The position numbers and the translations under genes were made by a program. This document shows positions 26,683 through 34,590 of a stretch of DNA of 64,000 nucleotides, piece after piece. Numbering within the stretch: the stretch's first letter is position 1; every line of letters begins with the position of its first letter. This DNA comes from Pseudomonas brassicacearum subsp. neoaurantiaca (lineage in GTDB: Bacteria > Pseudomonadota > Gammaproteobacteria > Pseudomonadales > Pseudomonadaceae): contig NZ_VDLV01000001.1 of NCBI RefSeq assembly GCF_013608025.1, positions 265,331-329,330 on the forward strand, read 5' to 3'. The notes below the pieces were generated by a model, which saw only the letters and a program-made list of their open reading frames with translations, was not told where the DNA came from and searched no databases.

Positions 26683-28173
26683 ATGAATCAGATTCAACTG
26701 TTACCTGCGGTCGAGCAGTTCTTGTCGCAACCGGGGCGTCTGTTCATCGGTGGGTCTTGGCAGGATGCAGCCAGCGGCCAGCGGTTCGCCGTAGAAAACC
26801 CGGCCACTGAACACACCCTGACGGAGGTGGCCGCAGGCGGCGATCGTGACGTGGATGCCGCTGTCGCCGCCGCCCGTGTGGCCTTCACCGGTGCCTGGGC
26901 GCAGCATTCGCCGGCCCAGCGTGGGTTGCTGTTGTTTCGCCTGGCGGAACTGCTCGACCAGCATCGCGAAGAACTGGCGCAACTGATCACTTTGGAAAAC
27001 GGCAAGCCGATCGCCGCAGCCCGAGGCGAAGCCGCCAGCGCCGCCAACATCATTCGCTACTTCGCCGGCTGGCCGACCAAGATTGAAGGCAGTACGTTGC
27101 CCGTATCGCCCGCCAGTGGCGCGCCGATGCTCAACTACACCTTGCGCGAGCCGGTGGGCGTCTGCGCGTTGATCGTGCCTTGGAATTTCCCGCTGACCAT
27201 GTGCGTATGGAAGCTCGGCCCGGCGCTGGCGACCGGTTGTGTCGCGGTGCTCAAGCCCGCCGAACAGACGCCCCTGGTTGCGATTCGCCTGGTGCAACTG
27301 ATCGAGGCTGCCGGTTTCCCGGCCGGGGTAGTCAACCTGCTCACCGGCCTCGGCGCCCAGACCGGCGCACCGCTGGCCCAGCATCCGGACGTGGACAAGA
27401 TCGCCTTCACCGGTTCGACCCAGGTGGGCCGGCTGATCGCCCAGGCGGCCACTGGCAACATGAAGAAGGTCTCGCTGGAGTTGGGCGGCAAGTCCCCCAA
27501 CATCATCCTGCCGGACGCCGACATCGTCCGCGCCGCGAAGGGCGCCGCCGACGGCATTTTCTACAACCAGGGCCAGGTCTGCACCGCCGGATCGCGGCTG
27601 TACGTGCATGCCAGCGTTCTCGACCAGGTACTTGAAGAACTCCAGCGCCATGCGGCCGCCCATGTGCTGGGGTCGGGGCTGGATCCGGCCAGCAGCATGG
27701 GCCCGCTGGTCTCGGCCCGGCAATTGGGCACGGTGCGCGGCTACCTGCAACGGGGCCAGGAAGAAGGCGCCGAATTGATCTGCGGTGGCGACCGGCCGGC
27801 CCATCTTGAACGCGGCCATTTTATCCGCCCCAGCGTATTTCTCGACCGCGCCGAGCGCGCCTGTGTCGCCCGGGAAGAAATCTTCGGCCCGGTGCTGACC
27901 GTCATGAGCTGGACCGACATCGACGAACTGGTGCTGCGCGCCAACGACTCGCCTTACGGCCTGGCCGCTGGCCTGTGGACCCGCGACTTGCGTTCCGCCC
28001 ACCGCGTGGCGGCGCAGTTGAAGGCCGGCTCGGTGTGGATCAACTGCTGGAACGTCGTTGACCCGGCTTCGCCATTCGGTGGCTACAAGCAATCGGGCTG
28101 GGGGCGGGAAATGAGCAAGAACGTGATCGATGCCTACACCGAAACCAAAAGTGTCTTCGTCGATCTGGCCTGA
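26683..28173 (+). CDS. Aldehyde dehydrogenase, phenylacetaldehyde/benzaldehyde-dehydrogenase-like
   Basis: The 496-residue ALDH has catalytic C300 in GQVCTAG and E266 in SLELGGKSPN, plus PWNFPLTMCVWKLGPAL and the tail motif PFGGYKQSGWGREM. The start at ATG 26683 follows GAGGGAGAGG within 10 nt of the decarboxylase stop. Sequence style resembles the phenylacetaldehyde dehydrogenase group. The likely role is oxidation of the aldehyde released by the decarboxylase to the carboxylate. Confidence 0.85.
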   Translation: MNQIQLLPAVEQFLSQPGRLFIGGSWQDAASGQRFAVENPATEHTLTEVAAGGDRDVDAAVAAARVAFTGAWAQHSPAQRGLLLFRLAELLDQHREELAQLITLENGKPIAAARGEAASAANIIRYFAGWPTKIEGSTLPVSPASGAPMLNYTLREPVGVCALIVPWNFPLTMCVWKLGPALATGCVAVLKPAEQTPLVAIRLVQLIEAAGFPAGVVNLLTGLGAQTGAPLAQHPDVDKIAFTGSTQVGRLIAQAATGNMKKVSLELGGKSPNIILPDADIVRAAKGAADGIFYNQGQVCTAGSRLYVHASVLDQVLEELQRHAAAHVLGSGLDPASSMGPLVSARQLGTVRGYLQRGQEEGAELICGGDRPAHLERGHFIRPSVFLDRAERACVAREEIFGPVLTVMSWTDIDELVLRANDSPYGLAAGLWTRDLRSAHRVAAQLKAGSVWINCWNVVDPASPFGGYKQSGWGREMSKNVIDAYTETKSVFVDLA

Positions 28174-28199
28174 ACCGAATAATCACAAGAGGAACTGCT

Positions 28200-28994
28200 A
28201 TGGATCTGGAATTGAAGGGCCGTGTGGCGATCGTCACCGGCGGTGGCATGGGCATCGGCAAGGAAGTCGCGCGTTTTCTGTCCCAGGAAGGATGCAAGGT
28301 GGTGATCTGCGCGCGGCGCATGGAGTTTCTCCAGCAAGCCGCCGAGGAAATCAGCGCCGAAACCGGCAACGAAGTGCTGCCGCTGTTCTGTGACACCAAC
28401 CAGATGTCGGCCGTGTCCGATATGGTCGAGGCGGCCCACAAGCATTTTGGTCGTATCGACATCCTGGTCAACGGTGCCGCGGCCCCGTCCGGTGTGGTGC
28501 GCAACGACATCGAACATGCCGGCGATGACGAATTGCTCTCGGACCTCAACACCAAGGTGATCGGCTATTTCCGTTGCGCCAAGGCCGTGACCCCACACAT
28601 GAAGGCCGGCGGCTTCGGTCGCATCATCAACATCGGCGGCCTGACCGGGCGCGGCAGCAAGGTCCTCTCGGGCATGCGCAACCTGGCCATCGCCCATATG
28701 ACCAAGACCCTTTCCGACCAGTTGGGCCCTGCCGGCATCACCGTCAACCTGATCCACCCCGGCGTGGTCGACACCCCGCACATCCAAGAGCTGTATGAGC
28801 GCGAGGGCGTCAAGCAGGGCAAGACGCCCGCGCAGGTGGAGCAGGGCTACATCGACGCGACGCCGATCCGACGCACGCTGGCGCCCATCGAAATGGGCTG
28901 GCTGATCGGTTTCCTCGCATCCCCCAAGGCCGGCGCCGTCACCGGGGAATCCATTGGCATCGATGGCGGCTTGACCCGTGGCATCTTCATTTGA
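28200..28994 (+). CDS. Atypical SDR-fold protein lacking the catalytic Tyr/Lys
   Basis: The 264-residue protein has a good Rossmann start (AIVTGGGMGIGKEVARFL), the NGAA motif, and the C-terminal GxxxGIDGG-like end (TGESIGIDGGLTRG). Aligned on the helix ending MTKTLSDQLG, the usual Tyr and Lys of YxxxK are replaced by S157 and N161 (SGMRN). The catalytic Ser is replaced by Gly (IINIGG), with a shorter loop. It may bind NAD(P) but is unlikely to work as a normal SDR oxidoreductase. It may use other chemistry, such as lyase or isomerase action, or be structural. It is third gene of the decarboxylase operon. Confidence 0.75.
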   Translation: MDLELKGRVAIVTGGGMGIGKEVARFLSQEGCKVVICARRMEFLQQAAEEISAETGNEVLPLFCDTNQMSAVSDMVEAAHKHFGRIDILVNGAAAPSGVVRNDIEHAGDDELLSDLNTKVIGYFRCAKAVTPHMKAGGFGRIINIGGLTGRGSKVLSGMRNLAIAHMTKTLSDQLGPAGITVNLIHPGVVDTPHIQELYEREGVKQGKTPAQVEQGYIDATPIRRTLAPIEMGWLIGFLASPKAGAVTGESIGIDGGLTRGIFI

Positions 28995-29006
28995 GGAGCG
29001 GCAGTG

Positions 29007-30047
29007 ATGAGTAACGGAACCCTTTTGGTCGCCACCGTCGGGCAGGCGATCATCCGCAGTGCCGACGATGGCCGCACCTGGCATCGCCTGGGCTTGGGCC
29101 AGGATCTGGAATTCGATGCGATCACTCGATCCTTGAGTTTTCATCCCGGTACGCCTGAAGTGATCTATGCCGGCACCGATATCGGCCTGTGCGTCAGCCG
29201 CGATACCGGCGGCTGTTGGCAGCAAGTGGATTCGCCGTTCAACGGGCAGACCGTCTGGAAGGTCGCGGTGGATCCCCAGGATGCCCAGCGCATTTTTGTC
29301 GGCACCGGCGCGCCTTCCCGCGCGGTGCTGTGGCGCACCCTCGACGGCGGCGAAAGCTGGGATCGGGCCCCGGTGGAGATCCCGGAATTCTGCGACGGCG
29401 TCAGCCGGCCGCGCTTGCTGGCCTTCGCCTACGACCCGACGGATCGCAACCAGCTTTGGTTCGGCCTGGAAGAGGGCGGGTTGTTCCACAGTCGCGACGG
29501 CGGTGACAGCTGGACCCGTGTCGATGACCGCTTGCTGTGGGACTACAACTCGGACGTGCACAACATCCTGGTCCTGCCCAACCATGGGCAGAAAGTCATC
29601 GTGGTGGTGTGCGTCAACGCGGTCTACCGCAGCCTCGACGAAGGGCAGACCTGGACCGGGATCATCGCCCGGGAAACCTTCGGCCTGTATTACGTGCGAG
29701 CCATGAACGCGCCGTTGGGCAGCGAAGACACCCTTTACTTGAGCATCTCCGATGGCACCCCGGGCACTACCAGCAAAGTCCTGATCTCGCGGGACGCTGC
29801 CATCAGTTGGGAAGTGCTGCCGCTGCCGCAGCAACCCAACTCGTGTGTCTGGGCGATTGCCGTGAACCCGGCCAATCCTCGGCAGATCGTCGCCGGCACC
29901 AAGTACGGCCACCTGTTCACTTCCGAGAACGGCGGTGATGGTTGGCAGAAGCAGTGGCGTGAGTTCAGCGAAATCGCTGATGTGCTCTGGACGCCCGCCG
30001 TGGCGCAGATCAAGTCCGGACATCAATCCATCGTCAAGAAAAACTGA
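29007..30047 (+). CDS. Asp-box (BNR/YCF48-like) beta-propeller protein
   Basis: The 346-residue protein contains seven Asp-box-like motifs of the type S-x-D-x-G-x-x-W, one per blade: SADDGRTW, SRDTGGCW, LDGGESW, SRDGGDSW, SLDEGQTW, SRDAAISW and SENGGDGW. This predicts a seven-bladed propeller, the fold of sialidases and YCF48-type proteins. No signal peptide is visible, so it is probably cytoplasmic. Sialidase catalytic residues cannot be assigned. Its place inside a catabolic operon, between an SDR-like gene and a VOC gene, suggests lyase, lactonase or scaffold activity. ATG 29007 was taken; GTG 29004 is possible. Confidence 0.7.
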   Translation: MSNGTLLVATVGQAIIRSADDGRTWHRLGLGQDLEFDAITRSLSFHPGTPEVIYAGTDIGLCVSRDTGGCWQQVDSPFNGQTVWKVAVDPQDAQRIFVGTGAPSRAVLWRTLDGGESWDRAPVEIPEFCDGVSRPRLLAFAYDPTDRNQLWFGLEEGGLFHSRDGGDSWTRVDDRLLWDYNSDVHNILVLPNHGQKVIVVVCVNAVYRSLDEGQTWTGIIARETFGLYYVRAMNAPLGSEDTLYLSISDGTPGTTSKVLISRDAAISWEVLPLPQQPNSCVWAIAVNPANPRQIVAGTKYGHLFTSENGGDGWQKQWREFSEIADVLWTPAVAQIKSGHQSIVKKN

Positions 30048-30058
30048 GGTATCGCGCG

Positions 30059-30508
30059 ATGAAAGTCGAAGTCGTTCGTACTCATCTGTCGTTGTTCGTG
30101 AGCGACCCTGAAGTATCGGCACGTTGGTACGCCGATGTGCTGGGCATGCATGAAAGCGCCCGGGGTGAAAGCTGGATCATGATGGCCTTCGGTGCCAAGC
30201 ACCACGATATCGCCTTGATCCGCGCAGAACCCGGCGCCCACCAGGGCGGCCTGGGGTTGCAGCACTACGGGCTGGAGATCGCGGGGGACATGACCACCCT
30301 GCGCAAGCTCTACGGCATGTTGCTGAGCAAGGGCGTCGAGGTGGTGAAGATCACCGATCACGAGATCGGCAACGGCGTGTACTTCAACGATCCCGATGGC
30401 AACCGCATGGAATTCTTCCTCGAGTCCGAACACGACGACGCGCGCGGCAAGGCCCGTTTCAAGGCCGCTGGCGCCCCCAGTCGGCATTTCAATCTCGATC
30501 CACTTTGA
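30059..30508 (+). CDS. VOC-superfamily protein, extradiol-dioxygenase/glyoxalase-like
   Basis: This 149-residue single-module VOC protein has the three metal-ligand positions of the superfamily: H9 (RTHLSLFV), H69 (GLQHYGLEI) and E118 (GNRMEFF). It also has an inner HHDIAL motif typical of catechol-dioxygenase-like members and YFNDPDGNRME near the end. It could be a one-domain ring-cleavage dioxygenase, or an isomerase or glyoxalase. The following hydrolase, flavin hydroxylase and pentenoate hydratase make a ring-cleavage step attractive, but the family is too diverse to settle this. Confidence 0.7.
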   Translation: MKVEVVRTHLSLFVSDPEVSARWYADVLGMHESARGESWIMMAFGAKHHDIALIRAEPGAHQGGLGLQHYGLEIAGDMTTLRKLYGMLLSKGVEVVKITDHEIGNGVYFNDPDGNRMEFFLESEHDDARGKARFKAAGAPSRHFNLDPL

Positions 30509-30522
30509 ATGAGGTTTCTGTC

Positions 30523-31125
30523 ATGAAAACCGCGAATTTCGCCAGCTATCACATCCGCAAATGGTACAGCTTCGTCGAAGAAACCCTGGCCAACGAAACC
30601 GGCCAGTTGGCCGATGGTGAGCCGCTGTTCAAGTACGCCATCGGCGCGGTGATTGCCAACCCGTATGCCGGACGCTTCAGCGAAAGCCTGGCGGAGCTGG
30701 TCGAGCCTTCACCGTTGTTGGGCCAGGAATTTGGCCGACGCATTCGGGTAATGGCCGGCCAGCGCGAGATCGTCAGCTACGGCAAGGCGTGCCTGGTTGG
30801 CAGCCTTGGCGAGTACGAACACGGCAATGCGCTGCTGACCAATCCAGCGGCGGATCCGATCCGTGTAGCGCTGGGCGGCGGCAAGTCCTGGGTGCCTTCC
30901 ACCGGCAAGCGTGGCGGCCCTGGCGTGACCATCGACGTGCCGCTGGCTCACAAGGATGCGCTGTACGTGCGCTCGCATTACGACAGCATCTCGCTGTCGT
31001 TCGGCGACGGACCCGCAGCGGACGAGTTGGTCATCATCTGGGCCTTCGCCACGCGCGGGCGTCTGCATGCGCGCCTGGGTGGCCTGCAGGCGGCGGACGT
31101 CAAGGGCAATGACGGCCTGTATTGA
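30523..31125 (+). CDS. DUF1185 / amino-acid-synthesis-family protein
   Basis: This protein of about 200 residues matches the family once called DUF1185 (AA_synth), by FKYAIGAVIANPYAG early and GGGKSWVPSTGKRGGPGVTIDVPLAHKDALYVRSHYD late. As I recall, the solved structures of this family have a chorismate-mutase-like trimeric fold, and the biochemical role is not established. The start is ATG 30523 with GAGG 8 nt upstream. The gene lies between the VOC and alpha/beta hydrolase genes, so an isomerase or hydrolytic role in the same pathway is possible. Confidence 0.75.
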   Translation: MKTANFASYHIRKWYSFVEETLANETGQLADGEPLFKYAIGAVIANPYAGRFSESLAELVEPSPLLGQEFGRRIRVMAGQREIVSYGKACLVGSLGEYEHGNALLTNPAADPIRVALGGGKSWVPSTGKRGGPGVTIDVPLAHKDALYVRSHYDSISLSFGDGPAADELVIIWAFATRGRLHARLGGLQAADVKGNDGLY

Positions 31126-31151
31126 GGCGCACTGATCGCGGGGAATGACCG

Positions 31152-32003
31152 ATGTCTGCAAACAGCCAGTTTTTCACCAATCGATCGGGGATGCGCCTGC
31201 ATTACGTGCGCTGGGGCAATCCGTCCGGCATTCCGGTTTTGCTGCTGCACGGGCTGCGTTCCTATTCCCAGACTTGGGCACCTTTGGCCGATGCGCTGGG
31301 CGAGCACTATTGCTGCCATGCCCTGGACCAGCGCGGCCGTGGTCAGAGCGATTGGGCCGAGGCTTCCAGCTATCGCACCGAGACCTATGTGAGCGACCTG
31401 GAAGATTGGGTCGCGCACCTGAGGCTGGAGCGTTTTGTCCTGGTGGGGCATTCCCTTGGCGGGACCAACGCCCTGGAATACGCCCGGCTCAATCCCGGAC
31501 GGCTGCAAGCCCTGGTAATCGAGGACATCGGCCCCGGCTCGTCGATCCGCGGCGAGGGCGCCGAGCGCATTCGCCGCGAAATGAGCCAGACACCGCTGGT
31601 CTTTCCTGATTGGGAAAGTGCCGCGCAATTCTGGCGCAAGTCGCGACCGGGTCTGTCGGACGACGGCCTGGCGTCGCGGTTGACCTATTCCATGAAGCAA
31701 ACGCCGGAAGGCATCGTATGGCGTCACGACCAAAAAGGGATTGCCGAGGCGCGCCTGAGCATCACGCCGACTGACTTGTGGCCAGCGGTGCGGGCGCTGG
31801 ATTGCCCGACGCTGTTCATTCGTGGCGCGCGTTCGGATTTTCTTCCGTTGGCAACCCTGGAGGCGATGCGCGAGGCCAATCCGCGGGTGCAGACAGCCGA
31901 AATCGCCGACGCCAGCCATTATGTCCATGACGACCAGGGCGACGTGTTCAACCGGGTCGTCGCGGATTACCTGCGTGACCAACTCTTGCAACTACAACAA
32001 TAA
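31152..32003 (+). CDS. Alpha/beta hydrolase (possible C-C bond or ester hydrolase)
   Basis: This 283-residue alpha/beta-hydrolase has the oxyanion HG motif (LLLHGLRSYSQTW), nucleophile S101 in VGHSLGG, an Asp in the later DCPTLFIRGARSDF block, and the catalytic His in DASHYVHDD. Meta-cleavage product hydrolases such as MhpC and BphD have this layout. Placement before a flavin hydroxylase and a 2-keto-4-pentenoate hydratase supports, but does not prove, that class. No signal peptide is present, so it is cytoplasmic. Confidence 0.8.
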   Translation: MSANSQFFTNRSGMRLHYVRWGNPSGIPVLLLHGLRSYSQTWAPLADALGEHYCCHALDQRGRGQSDWAEASSYRTETYVSDLEDWVAHLRLERFVLVGHSLGGTNALEYARLNPGRLQALVIEDIGPGSSIRGEGAERIRREMSQTPLVFPDWESAAQFWRKSRPGLSDDGLASRLTYSMKQTPEGIVWRHDQKGIAEARLSITPTDLWPAVRALDCPTLFIRGARSDFLPLATLEAMREANPRVQTAEIADASHYVHDDQGDVFNRVVADYLRDQLLQLQQ

Positions 32004-32017
32004 AGCGGTGGATAGCG

Positions 32018-33625
32018 ATGAAGCAGGACAAAACCCAGGTTGTCATCGTGGGCGGCGGCCCGAACGGGATCACGGCGGCGCATTACATGGGGCTGTACGG
32101 CATCGACTGCATCGTCCTCGAATTGGCCGAGGGCATCCTGCCGTATCCCCGCGCGGTGGGCATGGACGATGAGGCGCTGCGCGTGCTGCAAGGCATCGGC
32201 ATTGCGGAGTTGGCGGCGCGGGACATGATCTGCAACGTGCCCCTGCGTTACTACAACGCGCGCGGTGTGTGCTTTGCCGAGGTCAAGCCGAGCACGGCCC
32301 ACTACGGCTGGCCGATGCGCAACATCTTCATGCAGCAATTGCTTGAAGGCACGTTGCGCGAGCAGTTGGGCAAGCACCCGGGTGTCGAGTTGCGCCAAGG
32401 CCACGAAATGCTCGACCTGGAACAGGACGAGCAGGGCGTGACCTTGCAGGTGCGCGATGCCCGAGGTGAGCTGTATCAGTTGCAGGCGCAGTATGTGATC
32501 GGCGCCGACGGCGGGCGTTCCAGCGTGCGCAAGAAACTCGGAATCGAGCTGCTGGGGCTGACCCACCCGCGCAAATGGGTGGTGGTGGACACGGCCAACG
32601 ACACCCTGGATGCGCCTTATACGGCGTTGCACGCCGATCCCCAGCGGCCCTTCGTCTGCATCTATTTGCCGTACCAGCAGCGGCGCTGGGAGTTCATGCT
32701 GCTGGAAGGCGAAGACGAGGCCCGCATGTGCGAAGAGGCGACGATCCGCACGTTGATCCGGGGCCATATCGGCGAGGCCGTCGACCAATTGGAGATCATC
32801 CGGATCCGCGCTTACACCCACAATTCCCGCGTGGCGGCGCGCTTCGTCGAAGGCCGCGTGGCCCTGGTGGGCGATGCGGCGCACATTTCTCCGCCGTGGG
32901 CCGGGCAGGGGCTCAATTCGGGCTTGCGGGACGTGGTCAACGTCGCGTGGAAGCTGGCGGCGATTCTCCTGGGCCGGGCGTCACCGTCGATCCTGGGCAG
33001 CTACGACCAGGAGCGTCGCGGCCATGCGACGGACCTCATCGCGCTGGCCGACAACATGGGCGCGGTATTGGGGCTGACCAACCCGCTGATGGCCGGCGTG
33101 CGGGACTGGTTGTTCCAGGCGGTGAACAGCGTCGATAACCTTCGCTCGCACTTGCTCGAATTCAAATTCAAACCCAAGGCGACCATCACCAAAGGCCTGG
33201 TCTATCACGAGCGTGCCGAGCTGCACGAGGATGATCTGGTCGGGCAACTGTTCATCCAGCCGTCGGTGGAAGATGCCCAGGGCCAGCGTCGGCATCTGGA
33301 CGAGGTGCTGGGACACTCCTACGCGGTGCTGGGTTATCGGGTCAATCCGGCGGCGCACCTGGGCGAAGAAACCGCTGCTTACTGGGCACGCTGGGATACG
33401 CGCTTCATCCAGATCAATCGCTCGCGCAGCGGTGTGGGGCGCAACCAACCCTTGTCGGCCAGCGGCGCCATCTGCATCGAAGACGTCGACAATCGCCTGG
33501 GCGAGTGGTTTGCCAAGGTGCGTGATTGCATCGTGGTGGTGCGGCCGGATCGGTTTGTCGCGGCGATCACCACGCCGGAACGGCTCGACGGTGTCTTGCG
33601 CAAGTTGGCGGAGCAATTGTCATGA
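32018..33625 (+). CDS. FAD-dependent aromatic hydroxylase (MhpA-like)
   Basis: The 535-residue group A flavoprotein monooxygenase has the N-terminal FAD motif VVIVGGGPNGITAAHYMGLYG. The middle GADGGRSSVRKKL block is the DG motif. VALVGDAAHISPPWAGQGLNSGLRD is the GD motif that contacts ribityl phosphate and substrate. Length and a C-terminal extension resemble MhpA, the 3-(3-hydroxyphenyl)propionate hydroxylase, which adds an ortho hydroxyl to a phenol using NADH and O2. It overlaps the downstream hydratase by 4 nt, matching the mhpA-mhpD logic. The actual phenol is unknown. Confidence 0.85.
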   Translation: MKQDKTQVVIVGGGPNGITAAHYMGLYGIDCIVLELAEGILPYPRAVGMDDEALRVLQGIGIAELAARDMICNVPLRYYNARGVCFAEVKPSTAHYGWPMRNIFMQQLLEGTLREQLGKHPGVELRQGHEMLDLEQDEQGVTLQVRDARGELYQLQAQYVIGADGGRSSVRKKLGIELLGLTHPRKWVVVDTANDTLDAPYTALHADPQRPFVCIYLPYQQRRWEFMLLEGEDEARMCEEATIRTLIRGHIGEAVDQLEIIRIRAYTHNSRVAARFVEGRVALVGDAAHISPPWAGQGLNSGLRDVVNVAWKLAAILLGRASPSILGSYDQERRGHATDLIALADNMGAVLGLTNPLMAGVRDWLFQAVNSVDNLRSHLLEFKFKPKATITKGLVYHERAELHEDDLVGQLFIQPSVEDAQGQRRHLDEVLGHSYAVLGYRVNPAAHLGEETAAYWARWDTRFIQINRSRSGVGRNQPLSASGAICIEDVDNRLGEWFAKVRDCIVVVRPDRFVAAITTPERLDGVLRKLAEQLS

Positions 33626-34386
33626 GGCCGGATGACGATCTATTGGTCCGGCTTCACGACGCCGCGCACGCTGTACACGCCTTGCCGTCTTTGCCACCAG
33701 AGGCTTACGACCTGCCGGCGGGTTATGCCTTGCAACGCGAGGCATTGCGCCGACGACAGGCCAGTGGCGAGCAATCGACCGGGTGGAAAGTCGCCTTTGC
33801 CGGCCGTGCGGCGCAGGAGCGCTTTGGTATTGATGAGCCAGTGTTGGGCGGCTTGACCGACGCCATGGCTTTGCAGCCCGGTGTTGCGGTGCCGCTTGCA
33901 CGGCTGATCCAGCCGAAGCTGGAGATCGAACTGGCGTTTGTCCTCGGGCATTCGCTGGCGCCGGGTTTCTACAGCGACGAAGACATCCTCGCCGCCGTGT
34001 CCGAGATCGCGCCGGCATTCGAAATTGCCGATTGTCGTTGGCAGGGCTGGCGTTTCGGCGTCGGGGCGTTTCTCGCCGACAATGCCGCCGCGGGGCTGTA
34101 TTGCCTGGGGCCACGGGTGAGGTTCACACCTGATCTATTGCCCCGAGTGGATTATCGGTTGGAATGCGACGGGGTGGCGTGCGGCGAAGGAAACGTCCTG
34201 GCGCGTGAGGACACGCCAGTGGCGAACCTGTGTTGGCTGGTCAGGCGATTGCTGGCCGATGGGCAGTGCGTTGAGGCGGGGCAGGTGGTGCTTTCCGGGT
34301 CGTTATTGGCACCGTTGGACATCAAGAGCGCTGAATACCGCTTGCACATGCTTGGCATGGAACTGGCTTTGGTTTTCCAGCGATAA
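33622..34386 (+). CDS. 2-keto-4-pentenoate hydratase (MhpD-like)
   Basis: The 254-residue protein of the hydratase/decarboxylase branch of the FAH superfamily has the metal-binding KLEIELAFVLG block and EIAPAFEIADCRW downstream. It would add water to a 2-hydroxypentadienoate to give 4-hydroxy-2-oxovalerate, the step after meta-cleavage hydrolysis. Start ATG 33622 overlaps the hydroxylase stop. No aldolase or acylating aldehyde dehydrogenase (MhpE/MhpF) follows, so the end of the pathway must lie elsewhere. Confidence 0.8.
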   Translation: MRPDDDLLVRLHDAAHAVHALPSLPPEAYDLPAGYALQREALRRRQASGEQSTGWKVAFAGRAAQERFGIDEPVLGGLTDAMALQPGVAVPLARLIQPKLEIELAFVLGHSLAPGFYSDEDILAAVSEIAPAFEIADCRWQGWRFGVGAFLADNAAAGLYCLGPRVRFTPDLLPRVDYRLECDGVACGEGNVLAREDTPVANLCWLVRRLLADGQCVEAGQVVLSGSLLAPLDIKSAEYRLHMLGMELALVFQR

Positions 34387-34417
34387 GAACGTTTCTCTCA
34401 AGGACGCGATGGACCTG

Positions 34418-34523
34418 TCGCGAGGGAGCTTGCTCCCGTTTGACCGGGCTGGCGCTCCAGTGCGAAGCGCTCATAAAAAAGAGGTCTGCTTCGCAGCCCA
34501 GCGGGAGCAAGCTCCCTCGCCAC
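34418..34523. repeat. Facing pair of palindromic repeat family B
   Basis: CGCGAGGGAGCTTGCTCCCG faces GCGGGAGCAAGCTCCCTCGC between the hydratase and the AraC gene, with a spacer of about 65 bp. The first arm begins TCGCGAGG, a small divergence from the GTGGCGAGG consensus. Confidence 0.75.
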
Positions 34524-34590
34524 GGGTTTATCGATTTCTTTGGATATCAGCATCGGGCAATAAGCGCAGGGCCACCGAGGAACAACGATC

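Noticed and set aside
28134..30122. 662-codon minus-strand frame opposite the SDR and propeller genes
   Set aside because: It spans two plus-strand genes with clear motifs and has shadow-like composition.
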